DNA from: an uncultured Sphingobacterium sp.
GTDB lineage: Bacteria > Bacteroidota > Bacteroidia > Sphingobacteriales > Sphingobacteriaceae
Assembly (NCBI GenBank): GCA_947630335.1
Contig: CANRHE010000008.1
Coordinates: forward strand, 1-38,157
Length of the DNA: 38,157 nt
Reading direction: 5' to 3'
The notes beneath the pieces are model-generated. The model saw nothing but the letters and a program-made list of their open reading frames with translations. It ran no database searches and was not told the DNA's origin. How positions within the stretch are numbered: position 1 is the stretch's first letter; each line of letters opens with the position of its first letter. Positions 7,952 to 15,430 of the stretch are shown piece by piece. Made by a program: the position numbers and the translations under genes.

Positions 7952-7955
7952 AAAG

Positions 7956-7981
7956 GAAAGGAGATTTATAAATCTCCTTTC
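7956..7981 (+). terminator. Terminator after the terC-like gene
   Basis: A 26-bp perfect palindrome beginning five bases after the stop codon; it folds into a stem of about 11 bp. The T tract is weak. The following stretch to 8236 is AT-rich and shows nothing else recognisable. Confidence 0.65.
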
Positions 7982-8236
7982 TATTAAATAATTATCGAAA
8001 AAAATAATTTTATACAATTACACTTTTAAGTATTATGATTTTTGTGTAAATTATTTTCTATATTTTTATTATAATTTCTTTTTTATAAATATTTTTATCA
8101 TTTATCTGCAAACAATACCTCAATAACAGTTGTTGTATTGATTCTGTAATGTTGACAAATTCTTTTTTTAAGAACCTCTATCGATGTTAGGAAGATTAAG
8201 GTTAACATTTTTTAAATAACACTCAGAATTAGTACA

Positions 8237-9961
8237 ATGGTTAAAAGTAATTTTAAAGTTGCTGCAGTAGACTTTGTCCCTGCATGGGGCGATCTGGATG
8301 GCAATATCGAAAATCTTGTGGAGGCAGTTAAAAAAGTAGCAAATGAAGGTGTGGATTATGCTGTTTTTCCAGAAACTGCAGTAAGTGGGTATTTATTTTC
8401 TGATAGTGTAGAAGTACAACCCTATCTGGATACAATTCCTGGGAAAACGACTGCTGCTGTATTGCCTATACTCAAAGAACATAATATGTATCTAAGTATT
8501 GGTATTGCGGAGCGGGATATTGATACTAAAGCACCTTATAATACAGCTGTTTTAATGGGGCCTGAGGGTATAATTGGTATATATCGTAAAATAGGTCTCA
8601 ATTCTCAAGATCAGAAAATATTTGCACCGGGGAATAAGGATATTGAAGTTTTTGAAACGCCTATTGGTAAGATTGCATTATTAATCTGCTATGATGATAC
8701 CTATTGGCAATATGCTCGTATAGCCACCCTAAAAGGTGCACAAATAATCGGATGGCACTCGGTTTCGGATCGTATGATGCCGGGGTCCGATGCTGCTGAA
8801 ATGCTGGGTGATCATTCAACAGTCTCGCATGTACAGCATATTAGTGCGCTGAATGGTGTGTGGACAATTTGTGCAACTCGTAGTGGAATAGAGACTAATC
8901 CTCTCACAAAAAAACAACTCTACTATAATGGAGGTTCGAGTATTTGGAACCCTAGAGGCGAAAAGATTGTTCAATCTCCTGTGGTAACTCCTTTGGATTT
9001 ACCTGCGGGATTACATGGAATTTATACAGCAGATATTGATTTGGAAGAAGCAAATACTGTACAGTCTGCTATTTTAGCAAAGCGACGTCCTGATCTGTAT
9101 AATCCTTTATTGGTAGTACATCGCTCACCGACAGATGCGAATGCTTCGACAACTCAAGTGACTACTATACTAAAAGGGGCGCAATGGAAACTATCGGAAA
9201 CAAAGTTTGCTTCAGTATCTGTCGGTAAGAACGAATTATTGGTGTTGCCTGAATTTTCTGCATTTGCTTATACAAAGGATCAACAGGAGATATTGAAATA
9301 TGCAGAAGTAAGAGGGGGTACATTTGAGCAACAATTATGTAAAATAGCTTCAGATGGAATGGGGTATGTTGTGGGCAGTTATCCTGAAATAGACGTTGAT
9401 AGATTATACCATACCATTGTTTTAGCTGGACCGGACGGCAGGGTTTTAGATCGTTATAGAGTTACGCATTTGAATGATAGAGATAAAGGTTGGGCAACCC
9501 TTGGTGATAAAATATCTGTAACAACCACTGCAATTGGGAGAATAGCTTTAGCAGCAGCTTATGAGTTAGAAGTTTCTGAGTTTGGGGGTATGTTGTCTAC
9601 GAGTAGAGCAGATATACTAGCTGCACCTGCTGGTTTACCTTCCGATTTAAAAGTTCAAATAGATGAACATTTATATTCCGTTCAAAACCCACCTACAAAT
9701 AAGGCAGATTATTATCCATACGCAGCTGCAACTTTAAATCAAATGTGGGTTGTATGTGGTGGGCGTTGTGATAATCAATACACCGCTGCAGGTATCTATG
9801 GACCTGAGCCAATTGTATTAACATCTACTGTATTGGCTAATGAAGGAGAAGAGTATGCACAAGTAGGAACGACTGTACCAGCTCCTTTCACTTGGCTAAA
9901 TCAAGAACGTTTAATTGCAGGTCAATCTGCAGTTTGGTTTCCGCCTTTACTAAAATATTAA
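8237..9961 (+). CDS. Tandem nitrilase-fold carbon-nitrogen hydrolase, second domain degenerate
   Basis: A 574-residue cytoplasmic protein made of two nitrilase-superfamily domains. The first (about 5-290) has the full catalytic triad: E46 in FPETAVSGY, K118 in YRKIGL and C151 in LLICYDD. The second (about 310-570) keeps the glutamate (E339 in LPEFSAFAY), but the lysine position is Val409 (RYRVTHL) and the cysteine position is Ala441 (LAAAYELE), so it should be inactive. The reaction is hydrolysis of a nitrile, amide or carbamoyl C-N bond; substrate unknown. The inactive copy may shape oligomers or substrate access. It is a single gene with a terminator behind it. Confidence 0.87.
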   Translation: MVKSNFKVAAVDFVPAWGDLDGNIENLVEAVKKVANEGVDYAVFPETAVSGYLFSDSVEVQPYLDTIPGKTTAAVLPILKEHNMYLSIGIAERDIDTKAPYNTAVLMGPEGIIGIYRKIGLNSQDQKIFAPGNKDIEVFETPIGKIALLICYDDTYWQYARIATLKGAQIIGWHSVSDRMMPGSDAAEMLGDHSTVSHVQHISALNGVWTICATRSGIETNPLTKKQLYYNGGSSIWNPRGEKIVQSPVVTPLDLPAGLHGIYTADIDLEEANTVQSAILAKRRPDLYNPLLVVHRSPTDANASTTQVTTILKGAQWKLSETKFASVSVGKNELLVLPEFSAFAYTKDQQEILKYAEVRGGTFEQQLCKIASDGMGYVVGSYPEIDVDRLYHTIVLAGPDGRVLDRYRVTHLNDRDKGWATLGDKISVTTTAIGRIALAAAYELEVSEFGGMLSTSRADILAAPAGLPSDLKVQIDEHLYSVQNPPTNKADYYPYAAATLNQMWVVCGGRCDNQYTAAGIYGPEPIVLTSTVLANEGEEYAQVGTTVPAPFTWLNQERLIAGQSAVWFPPLLKY

Positions 9962-9980
9962 TCACTAACTATTACTTGGG

Positions 9981-10012
9981 AAAAGAAGAGGGGAGTATTC
10001 CCCTCTTCTTTT
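9981..10012. terminator. Bidirectional terminator
   Basis: 14-bp perfect arms (9981-9994 and 9999-10012) with a 4-base loop and flanking A and T runs. It serves the nitrilase gene and the convergent 103-aa gene. Confidence 0.85.
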
Positions 10013-10323
10013 TAATCATTTTTTAAAGAAAGCTTTCTCAATATAGCCGAACTCGTACTATCAGTGTACATACCATAAGAAGTAATAAGAGTCCCTTTTA
10101 AACCATCTTTGGAAGAAATACCATATACTGTAGCCTCATCACTTGGGTCAGAATTACCTTCGTAACGGTATACTTGATCAATTTCAAAATCATCAACATA
10201 ATATGAATTATTATCACTTATTAAGCAATTGTCATCTAAGTTGAAATCGACTGTATAACCTTCTTTCTTGAGATTAGCTAATGCTACTAATACTGGTGCA
10301 TATTGATATTCTACTTGTTTCAT
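10012..10323 (-). CDS. Small acidic protein, 103 aa (family often mislabelled PRPP synthetase)
   Basis: Short soluble acidic protein with no membrane segment. The pattern LKKEGYTVDFNL, then DDFEIDQVYRYEG, then VYGISSKDGLKG and a terminal YGMYTD block matches a family of about 100 residues widespread in Bacteroidota. That family is frequently labelled phosphoribosylpyrophosphate synthetase, although it lacks that enzyme's size and motifs. True function unknown. It is preceded by a strong Shine-Dalgarno sequence, which is rare in this phylum, and is divergent from rpsU, which has one too. Confidence 0.8.
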   Translation of the reverse strand: MKQVEYQYAPVLVALANLKKEGYTVDFNLDDNCLISDNNSYYVDDFEIDQVYRYEGNSDPSDEATVYGISSKDGLKGTLITSYGMYTDSTSSAILRKLSLKND

Positions 10324-10328
10324 AATGA

Positions 10329-10336
10329 CCTCCTCT
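10329..10336 (-). promoter_or_regulatory. Strong ribosome binding site
   Basis: On the minus strand AGAGGAGG lies five bases before the ATG at 10323. Most other genes in this window have no such sequence. Confidence 0.75.
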
Positions 10337-10615
10337 TTAATTAAAGATATTAAAATTTAAATACTTGTAACTTGGTTCGTAGTAAGAGATAACATCTTTT
10401 GCTAATATTTTGTTTACAATTTTTCATTTTCGGGAACCATTACCCCATCAAAACTAGATTTAGGTGAACTGTGTACGAATTTGAAAAGACATCTCTTAAA
10501 GTTAATATAGTTTCTTCATAGTTGTTTAAAACTAGAATCCGCAGCATAACTGTAGTAATAATTGCTAATGAGCTGTAAATAGCTTATATTGATGAATTGT
10601 TGGTTTATAGGGACG

Positions 10616-10623
10616 AAAGGAGG
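10616..10623 (+). promoter_or_regulatory. Strong ribosome binding site of rpsU
   Basis: AAAGGAGG, complementary to the 16S rRNA 3' tail, ends ten bases before the rpsU ATG. In Bacteroidota the anti-Shine-Dalgarno tail is normally sequestered with help from bS21, and rpsU itself is a known exception that carries a strong site, which points to autoregulation. Confidence 0.85.
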
Positions 10624-10633
10624 TATATAGAAA

Positions 10634-10825
10634 ATGATCATAATAAATGTAAAAGAGGGTGAATCTTTGGATCGCGCTCTTAGGCGTTTTAAACGTAAAT
10701 TTGATAAAACGGGTGTAGTAAAACAATTACGTGCTCGTCAGGCTTATCAAAAGAAATCGGTAGCCAAGCGTGTGCAACGTAAAAAAGCTATCTACAAGCA
10801 AGCATTATTACAAGAAGAAATGTAA
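10634..10825 (+). CDS. rpsU: 30S ribosomal protein bS21
   Basis: Small basic ribosomal protein of 63 residues. It starts MIIINVKEGESLDRALRRFK, the conserved bS21 opening, and continues with a Lys/Arg-rich helix. In this phylum bS21 sits on the 30S platform and helps hold the 3' end of 16S rRNA away from mRNA, so ribosomes lacking it can use Shine-Dalgarno sites. The strong site in front of this gene fits feedback control of its own synthesis. It is a single-gene transcript closed by a hairpin. Confidence 0.95.
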   Translation: MIIINVKEGESLDRALRRFKRKFDKTGVVKQLRARQAYQKKSVAKRVQRKKAIYKQALLQEEM

Positions 10826-10849
10826 GTTGTAATTTAGATAGAAATCATA

Positions 10850-10879
10850 AAAAGGGAGTCAGTTACTGACTCCCTTTTT
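10850..10879. terminator. Terminator between rpsU and the radical-SAM gene
   Basis: AAAAGGGAGTCAGT and its complement face each other around one base, followed by a T run. The convergent genes probably share it. Confidence 0.85.
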
Positions 10880-12235
10880 TTAAGCACTGATGGAATTGAT
10901 ATGTTGTTTTTTGAGAATGGTACTTTCCCCTTCTTCAAAAAAGAATTTACTTGAAAATGCAGGTTGTAAATCATCCATCCATCGGGCATCGGGATCATAT
11001 TTTGCAAAGAATGGACGATTAACCCAATCAGGATTACGCCCTTGAATCATTTGTAAAACGAATACTTTTTCTACGTTATTCCCAACGGGTATTTCTTTAA
11101 TTCCTAGTATTTCTACTTTACCCGGAGTACATGACATACTTGGTCCACGAACTGTTCGGCATACACCACTGACTTGTTGGTAAGCCTTTTGGAATATTTC
11201 CCATGTTCTTTCAAGAGGTACCTCAAAGTAGTGACGTGCACCTGTATCTCTTTCTACAAACATGTAATAAGGAATCATATTTAGATTAACCTGTTCACGC
11301 CACATTTCTGCCCACATGTCGGCATCATCATTAATGTTTTTAATTAATGGTGATTGTGTTCTGATTTGGGCACCTGTAGCACGTATTAATTTTATCGCTT
11401 CCTTAACCGCTTCTGTTTTAAGTTCGTTTAGATGATTAAAATGGGCCATAAAAGACAAGTTGATTCCACTATCTACTATACGTTTGAATAGTTCTAAAAA
11501 TTCTTTAGCATCTTTATCGGTAATAAATTTGTAGGGCCAAAAGCCTAATGCTTTAGTTCCAATTCTAATAGTTTGAATATTTGTTTTATTATCTTCCGCT
11601 AGGAATGGTTCAATGTATTGTCGGAAAACTTTGAAGCTCATAATCATGGGGTCTCCACCTGTAAAGAGTATATCCGTTACCTCTTGATGCTCTTCGAGAT
11701 ATCCAATCAGCTTTTCTGTCTCGCGCGTAGCAAATTTTAATCCATCCATACCAACAAATTGAGCCCATCTGAAGCAAAATGTACAGTAGCTATGACATGT
11801 TTGTCCTGAGCTAGGAAAGAAAAGAACTGTTTGCTCGTATTTGTGCTGAATACCATCCAGTTTTTCTCCTTGAAAGGTAGGAACATTCATTTCTAATTGG
11901 CCAGCTGGGTGAGGGTTTAATTTTGATCGGATGGAATCAGCAATGAGTTTGAGCTCCTCTTTACTCACTTTATTTTTTAATGCTAGTTGCATAGTTTTGA
12001 AATCCTCTTCGTAAAGCATTTCTTTTTGAGGAAATGTAAGTCTAAATATAGGATCGTTGAGGTAATCCTCCCAATTAATCAATTCATCAATAACATAATT
12101 ATTGACTTTAAAAGGAAGAACATTACCTACAATCTCAATGTTTTGCTTTTCTTCTTCGCTCATGACATTGAGTTGTGGAATAGTTCTAAAATTGTGTACT
12201 TGATAGGCTTTGTACTTCATTTCATTGTTAATCAT
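10880..12235 (-). CDS. KamA-like radical SAM protein (lysine 2,3-aminomutase family)
   Basis: Cytoplasmic radical-SAM enzyme of about 451 residues. C147, C151 and C154 (C-x3-C-x2-C) bind the [4Fe-4S] cluster, and FTGGDP (about 191-196) is the SAM-contacting segment. A C-terminal GK-V (K373) falls where the PLP lysine of lysine 2,3-aminomutase is found. The acidic residues that hold the lysine side chain in KamA are not evident: there is no Asp seven residues before K373, and the CDL motif is replaced by FVERDTG. So the substrate probably differs from free lysine. The ATG at 12235 is preferred; an in-frame TTG at 12265 would add ten residues. Stands alone with terminators. Confidence 0.85.
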   Translation of the reverse strand: MINNEMKYKAYQVHNFRTIPQLNVMSEEEKQNIEIVGNVLPFKVNNYVIDELINWEDYLNDPIFRLTFPQKEMLYEEDFKTMQLALKNKVSKEELKLIADSIRSKLNPHPAGQLEMNVPTFQGEKLDGIQHKYEQTVLFFPSSGQTCHSYCTFCFRWAQFVGMDGLKFATRETEKLIGYLEEHQEVTDILFTGGDPMIMSFKVFRQYIEPFLAEDNKTNIQTIRIGTKALGFWPYKFITDKDAKEFLELFKRIVDSGINLSFMAHFNHLNELKTEAVKEAIKLIRATGAQIRTQSPLIKNINDDADMWAEMWREQVNLNMIPYYMFVERDTGARHYFEVPLERTWEIFQKAYQQVSGVCRTVRGPSMSCTPGKVEILGIKEIPVGNNVEKVFVLQMIQGRNPDWVNRPFFAKYDPDARWMDDLQPAFSSKFFFEEGESTILKKQHINSISA

Positions 12236-12580
12236 AATATTTTGTTTTAAGTTAATATGATACAATTTTCAAGTAAGGGGAGAAATAGATCGTTATGTTT
12301 ATCTTTTTTTTAGCTCATCGTATTTGAAGTGAAATTGTACAGGATTGAATAATCAGGTTTTGGATGATGAGCAGTTCTATCCTCTTAGAAAATTGTAATT
12401 TTCTTACAGAATTCTTAAAATAGTTAAAAAAGATGGTAATTTAAAAAAAGAGGGGATGAAAACTATAGATAACTATAAGAATGTTACTAAAATACCCATA
12501 CTTAGTATTCTAATAGCTTGTTGTTCAAGGAGAGAAACTGACTTTTTTAAATAGTGAAATTGTCAAAAAGCTAAGAATAT
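12236..12580. other. Intergenic region
   Basis: AT-rich gap of about 345 bases between two minus-strand genes. The only structure noticed is a 32-codon plus-strand frame at 12456-12554 with a GAGGGG just before its ATG and a lipoprotein-like Cys pair; support is weak. No clear promoter for the radical-SAM gene was recognised. Confidence 0.35.
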
Positions 12581-12811
12581 TTACTTTATATTCTTAGTTT
12601 CTTCTTGTCTAGCATCAATTTGATGTTGTTTGTAATTTTCAATAGCGTTTTTACTTGCTTTTTGGGATACATAAATGGCGAGAATTGCAATTATTGTTAC
12701 AACAGAAACTCCCCAAGCATATTTTTTTTTGTCCTGCTTTACAAGCCAATACATGACAAAAATATAAGGTATCGCGAAAATGATATAGAAGATAATGCTA
12801 GGGCCAACCAT
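12581..12811 (-). CDS. Small membrane protein, 76 aa
   Basis: Two hydrophobic segments (about residues 4-24 and 31-49) separated by a short basic loop QDKKK, then a hydrophilic, Lys/Gln-rich tail. This is the pattern of a two-span inner-membrane protein with both termini on one side. The minus strand is chosen because a strong promoter (TTG, 20 bases, TACTTTTG) lies directly upstream and gives a leader of about 17 bases. Function unknown; no related neighbour. Confidence 0.65.
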   Translation of the reverse strand: MVGPSIIFYIIFAIPYIFVMYWLVKQDKKKYAWGVSVVTIIAILAIYVSQKASKNAIENYKQHQIDARQEETKNIK

Positions 12812-12833
12812 GATTTTTTTAAATTAAGTATCG

Positions 12834-12864
12834 CAAAAGTACTTTATTTCATATATATAAGCAA
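12834..12864 (-). promoter_or_regulatory. Promoter of the 76-aa membrane gene
   Basis: Minus strand TTG (12862-12864), a 20-base spacer and TACTTTTG (12834-12841) match the Bacteroidota housekeeping promoter. Confidence 0.65.
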
Positions 12865-13077
12865 AACGCGAAGATGTATTATGAATTTTAAATGATATTG
12901 AGTCCACTTGTAAGAGTTCTTTATGGTATATAATCTCCAAATTATGGAATAATTTGCATTGAAATGATTTTATTAATTTAATGTTCTTGTTAATACTTTT
13001 TTGTTCATATATTGAAATATGTGATTTATTTTAAAAAAAAGTAAGTAGGAATTGCGTAAAAGAAAAAAAATAATTTA

Positions 13078-13085
13078 TACTTTTG
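13078..13085 (+). promoter_or_regulatory. -7 box of the arginine cluster
   Basis: TACTTTTG matches TAnnTTTG. The nearest upstream TTG (13052-13054) is 23 bases away, a little far. Transcription from here would start near 13091 and give a leader of about 285 bases before the GNAT gene. The AT-rich stretch 12865-13077 shows nothing else. Confidence 0.55.
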
Positions 13086-13122
13086 CACTGTCAGATTTAC
13101 GAAAGAAACATTTTAATATTAA

Positions 13123-13257
13123 ATGATTTATAAAGAGGCCTATATACGTTTTACACCACAAGCTTTTAACAAGCTTGCAAAATTGTTATGGTCTTCTGTG
13201 AACCGTTTAAACTGTCCAATTCTGCGATTTCGACGACCTATTCTGCCTCGAGCTTGA
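13123..13257 (+). CDS. Arg-rich leader peptide ORF upstream of the arginine genes
   Basis: A 44-codon frame starts about 33 bases after the predicted transcription start and ends 117 bases before the GNAT gene. Six of its 44 residues are arginine. Four of them fall in the last ten residues (R35, R37, R38, R43), all encoded by CGA, and the stop codon lies in the loop of a hairpin (13243-13270). This is the layout of an amino-acid leader peptide, where ribosome stalling on Arg codons would report arginine shortage to the downstream genes for arginine synthesis. It could instead be a chance frame or a genuine small protein. Confidence 0.5.
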   Translation: MIYKEAYIRFTPQAFNKLAKLLWSSVNRLNCPILRFRRPILPRA

Positions 13258-13304
13258 TTTCGAGAGGCAGGCTACTTCCATTACAGTAAATTCATCTGGC
13301 TCGA
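13243..13304 (+). promoter_or_regulatory. Candidate attenuator hairpins of the arginine leader
   Basis: CTGC-CTCGA (13243-13251) can pair with TCGAG and GCAG (13260-13270) with a 2-base bulge, enclosing the leader stop codon. The same TCGAG (13260-13264) could instead pair with CTCGA at 13300-13304, so the two folds exclude each other. A separate stem forms between 13289-13310 (TCATC/GATGA). No T tract follows, so a classical intrinsic terminator is not evident; control might be translational or Rho-based. Confidence 0.4.
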
Positions 13305-13374
13305 TGAGTTTCAAAATCCTTAGTTATTAGTTTTATCACACGTTAGTGTATTAATTATTAGGTCGACATCTTAG

Positions 13375-14082
13375 ATGACAATTTCAGATTTTTTAATTAT
13401 TCCTGCAACGGCAAATCATGTTGGTTATGCTGAGCAAATCTGTAACGAAATGTTTGAATCTGCGAAAGCTCGCGGTACAGGTATTGCTAGGCGTAAACCC
13501 GAGTATGTTGCCAAAAAAATGGAGGAAGGTAAAGCAGTTATTGCTTTACATAAAGATGGTAGATGGGCAGGTTTCTGTTACATAGAGACATGGGGCCACG
13601 GCGATTATGTTGCTAATTCCGGGTTAATTGTGAATCCAGAGTTTCGTAAAGTAGGTCTAGCCAAAGCTATTAAAAAAAGAGTCTTTGAGCTTTCGCGTGA
13701 GAAATATCCAAAGTCTAAAATATTTGGACTAACTACGGGCTTAGCTGTGATGAAAATCAATTCAGATTTAGGGTATGAACCTGTAACTTATTCGGAATTA
13801 ACTCAGGATGAAGAATTTTGGAAAGGCTGCCAAAGTTGTATAAATTACGATATTCTGAAGAGTAAAGATCGTAAAAATTGTATGTGTACTGCTATGCTTT
13901 GGAATCCTGAGGAGAAAGAGCGAGAATTGAAAGAGAAAATTCAGCGTCGTACTGAAGCGAAAGAACGATTAGAAAGAATTGTTAAGAAGCAATCCTTATT
14001 GAAGCGCTTGGAGGCTAAACTGTGGAAATCTACTAAGAAAATGGTAGCTGCAGTATTACCTGTTAGTACAAAAACTGTTTAG
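13375..14082 (+). CDS. GNAT N-acyltransferase of the arginine cluster
   Basis: GNAT-fold acyl-CoA-dependent N-acyltransferase, 235 residues. The acyl-CoA loop is seen as VNPEFRKVGLAKAIKKR (about 86-102). After the GNAT domain come four cysteines, C152, C155, C169 and C171, spaced like a metal site, and a basic coiled C-terminal tail. It is first in a run with argG and argC. Arginine synthesis begins with N-acylation of glutamate, so this may be the missing N-acetyl- or N-succinylglutamate synthase; some Bacteroidota use succinylated intermediates. That role is inference from position; a regulatory or other acyltransferase role remains possible. Confidence 0.8.
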   Translation: MTISDFLIIPATANHVGYAEQICNEMFESAKARGTGIARRKPEYVAKKMEEGKAVIALHKDGRWAGFCYIETWGHGDYVANSGLIVNPEFRKVGLAKAIKKRVFELSREKYPKSKIFGLTTGLAVMKINSDLGYEPVTYSELTQDEEFWKGCQSCINYDILKSKDRKNCMCTAMLWNPEEKERELKEKIQRRTEAKERLERIVKKQSLLKRLEAKLWKSTKKMVAAVLPVSTKTV

Positions 14083-14158
14083 AGATTTATAAATAATTTT
14101 TTGTTTAGCTTAGATAATTAAGGCTCTACATACCCTAATATAAATAGTATCAAAAAAA

Positions 14159-15346
14159 ATGAAAAAAGTAGTTTTAGCATTTAGTGGTGGTTTGGATACA
14201 TCTTTTTGTTGTATTTATCTATCAAAAGACTTAGGTTTAGAAGTACATTCTGTAGTGGTTAATACAGGTGGTTTCTCTGATGAGGAAATTAAAAATATTG
14301 AGGCTCGTGCTTACGAACTTGGTGTAAAATCTCATATAACTATAGACGAGACGGAAGATTATTACCGTGATACTATTAAATATTTAATTTTCGGAAATGT
14401 ATTGAAAAATGCGACGTACCCACTTTCAGTTTCGGCAGAGCGTGTGGTACAAGCTACTGCTATTGCAAATTACGCAAAGAAAATTGGAGCTCAATGTGTT
14501 GCTCATGGATCTACGGGGGCAGGTAATGATCAGGTGAGGTTTGATATGATTTTTAACACCTTAATACCAGGGGTAGAAATCATTACGCCAATTCGTGATT
14601 TGAAATTGTCTAGAGAAGCGGAAATCGAATATTTAACTGAGCATGGATTTCCATACAGTGCTGAAAAAGCTAAGTACTCTATTAATAAAGGTTTATGGGG
14701 TACATCAGTAGGAGGTGCTGAAACATTGACTTCAAATCAATATTTGCCAGAGTCAGCATGGCCTACACCAGTTACATCTACCGAACCACAAACAATTACC
14801 ATTGATTTTGAAAAAGGTGAGCCTGTAGGCTTGAACGGAGAAAAAATTGGTGCGGTTAAGGTTATTCAACAATTACAAGATTTAGCGCAACCTTACGGTA
14901 TTGGTCGTGATATTCACGTTGGAGATACGATTATTGGAATAAAAGGTCGTGTTGGCTTTGAAGCAGCTGGTCCTATTATTTTAGTTAAAGCACACCATAC
15001 ATTAGAGAAGCATACTTTGACAAAATGGCAATTAGCTTGGAAGGACCAAATTGCTGGTTTTTACGGAAATTGGATGCATGAAGGTCAGATGCATGACCCA
15101 GTAATGCGTGATATTGAAGCATTTTTATCTTCAGCACAAGAGACTGTTACCGGCCGTGTTATTGTAGAATTACATCCTTATCGATTTATAATTGTAGGTG
15201 TTGAATCTTCACATGATTTAATGAACAATGAGTTTGGTAGTTACGGTGAGATGAATGAAGGTTATACAGGTGAAGATGTTAAAGGTTTCTCAAAGATATT
15301 TGGTAATCAAACAATCATTTGGCATAAAGTAAATAATAAAGGTTAG
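14159..15346 (+). CDS. argG: Argininosuccinate synthase
   Basis: Cytoplasmic ATP-dependent ligase that joins citrulline and aspartate to argininosuccinate, the penultimate step of arginine synthesis. The N-terminal PP-loop motif SGGLDTS lies at residues 9-15. The conserved blocks AHGSTGAGNDQVRF (about 115-128) and YSINKGLWG near 178-186 are present. The 395-residue length is normal. It follows the GNAT gene by 76 bases and precedes argC by 84, with a hairpin in the second gap. Expression is probably governed by the leader region at 13090-13374. Confidence 0.96.
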   Translation: MKKVVLAFSGGLDTSFCCIYLSKDLGLEVHSVVVNTGGFSDEEIKNIEARAYELGVKSHITIDETEDYYRDTIKYLIFGNVLKNATYPLSVSAERVVQATAIANYAKKIGAQCVAHGSTGAGNDQVRFDMIFNTLIPGVEIITPIRDLKLSREAEIEYLTEHGFPYSAEKAKYSINKGLWGTSVGGAETLTSNQYLPESAWPTPVTSTEPQTITIDFEKGEPVGLNGEKIGAVKVIQQLQDLAQPYGIGRDIHVGDTIIGIKGRVGFEAAGPIILVKAHHTLEKHTLTKWQLAWKDQIAGFYGNWMHEGQMHDPVMRDIEAFLSSAQETVTGRVIVELHPYRFIIVGVESSHDLMNNEFGSYGEMNEGYTGEDVKGFSKIFGNQTIIWHKVNNKG

Positions 15347-15367
15347 TATATAACGTTGTTTATGGTT

Positions 15368-15402
15368 AAGAGCGTCCTTAGTATTAAAAAAAGGACGCTC
15401 TT
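15368..15402 (+). terminator. Hairpin between argG and argC
   Basis: 12-bp perfect arms (15368-15379 and 15391-15402) with an 11-base loop. It would terminate or partly terminate transcription after argG, or protect the 3' end of a processed argG message. No promoter for argC alone was recognised. Confidence 0.6.
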
Positions 15403-15430
15403 ATTAAATTAATCCTACTATAAAGATATT

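Larger units (their letters stand above)
10324..10633. other. Divergent intergenic region of rpsU and the 103-aa gene
   Basis: 310 bases holding the two strong ribosome binding sites at its edges. I found no exact TAnnTTTG box for either gene, no tRNA and no convincing hairpin. Confidence 0.5.

Noticed and set aside
10012..10323. Annotation as phosphoribosylpyrophosphate synthetase
   Set aside because: At 103 residues and without the PRPP-binding motif it cannot be that enzyme; the name is a common mislabel of this family.
12456..12554. 32-codon frame with GAGGGG before its ATG and a lipobox-like Cys pair
   Set aside because: Very short, no clear promoter, and the residues after the Cys pair end at once; it may be a decayed lipoprotein start or chance.
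12605..12895. Plus-strand 96-codon frame
   Set aside because: Antisense to the 76-aa membrane gene, which has a consensus promoter; composition looks like a shadow.
13243..13270. Intrinsic terminator in the arginine leader
   Set aside because: The hairpin is followed by GCTACTTCC, not a T run, so it was listed only as an attenuator candidate with open mechanism.
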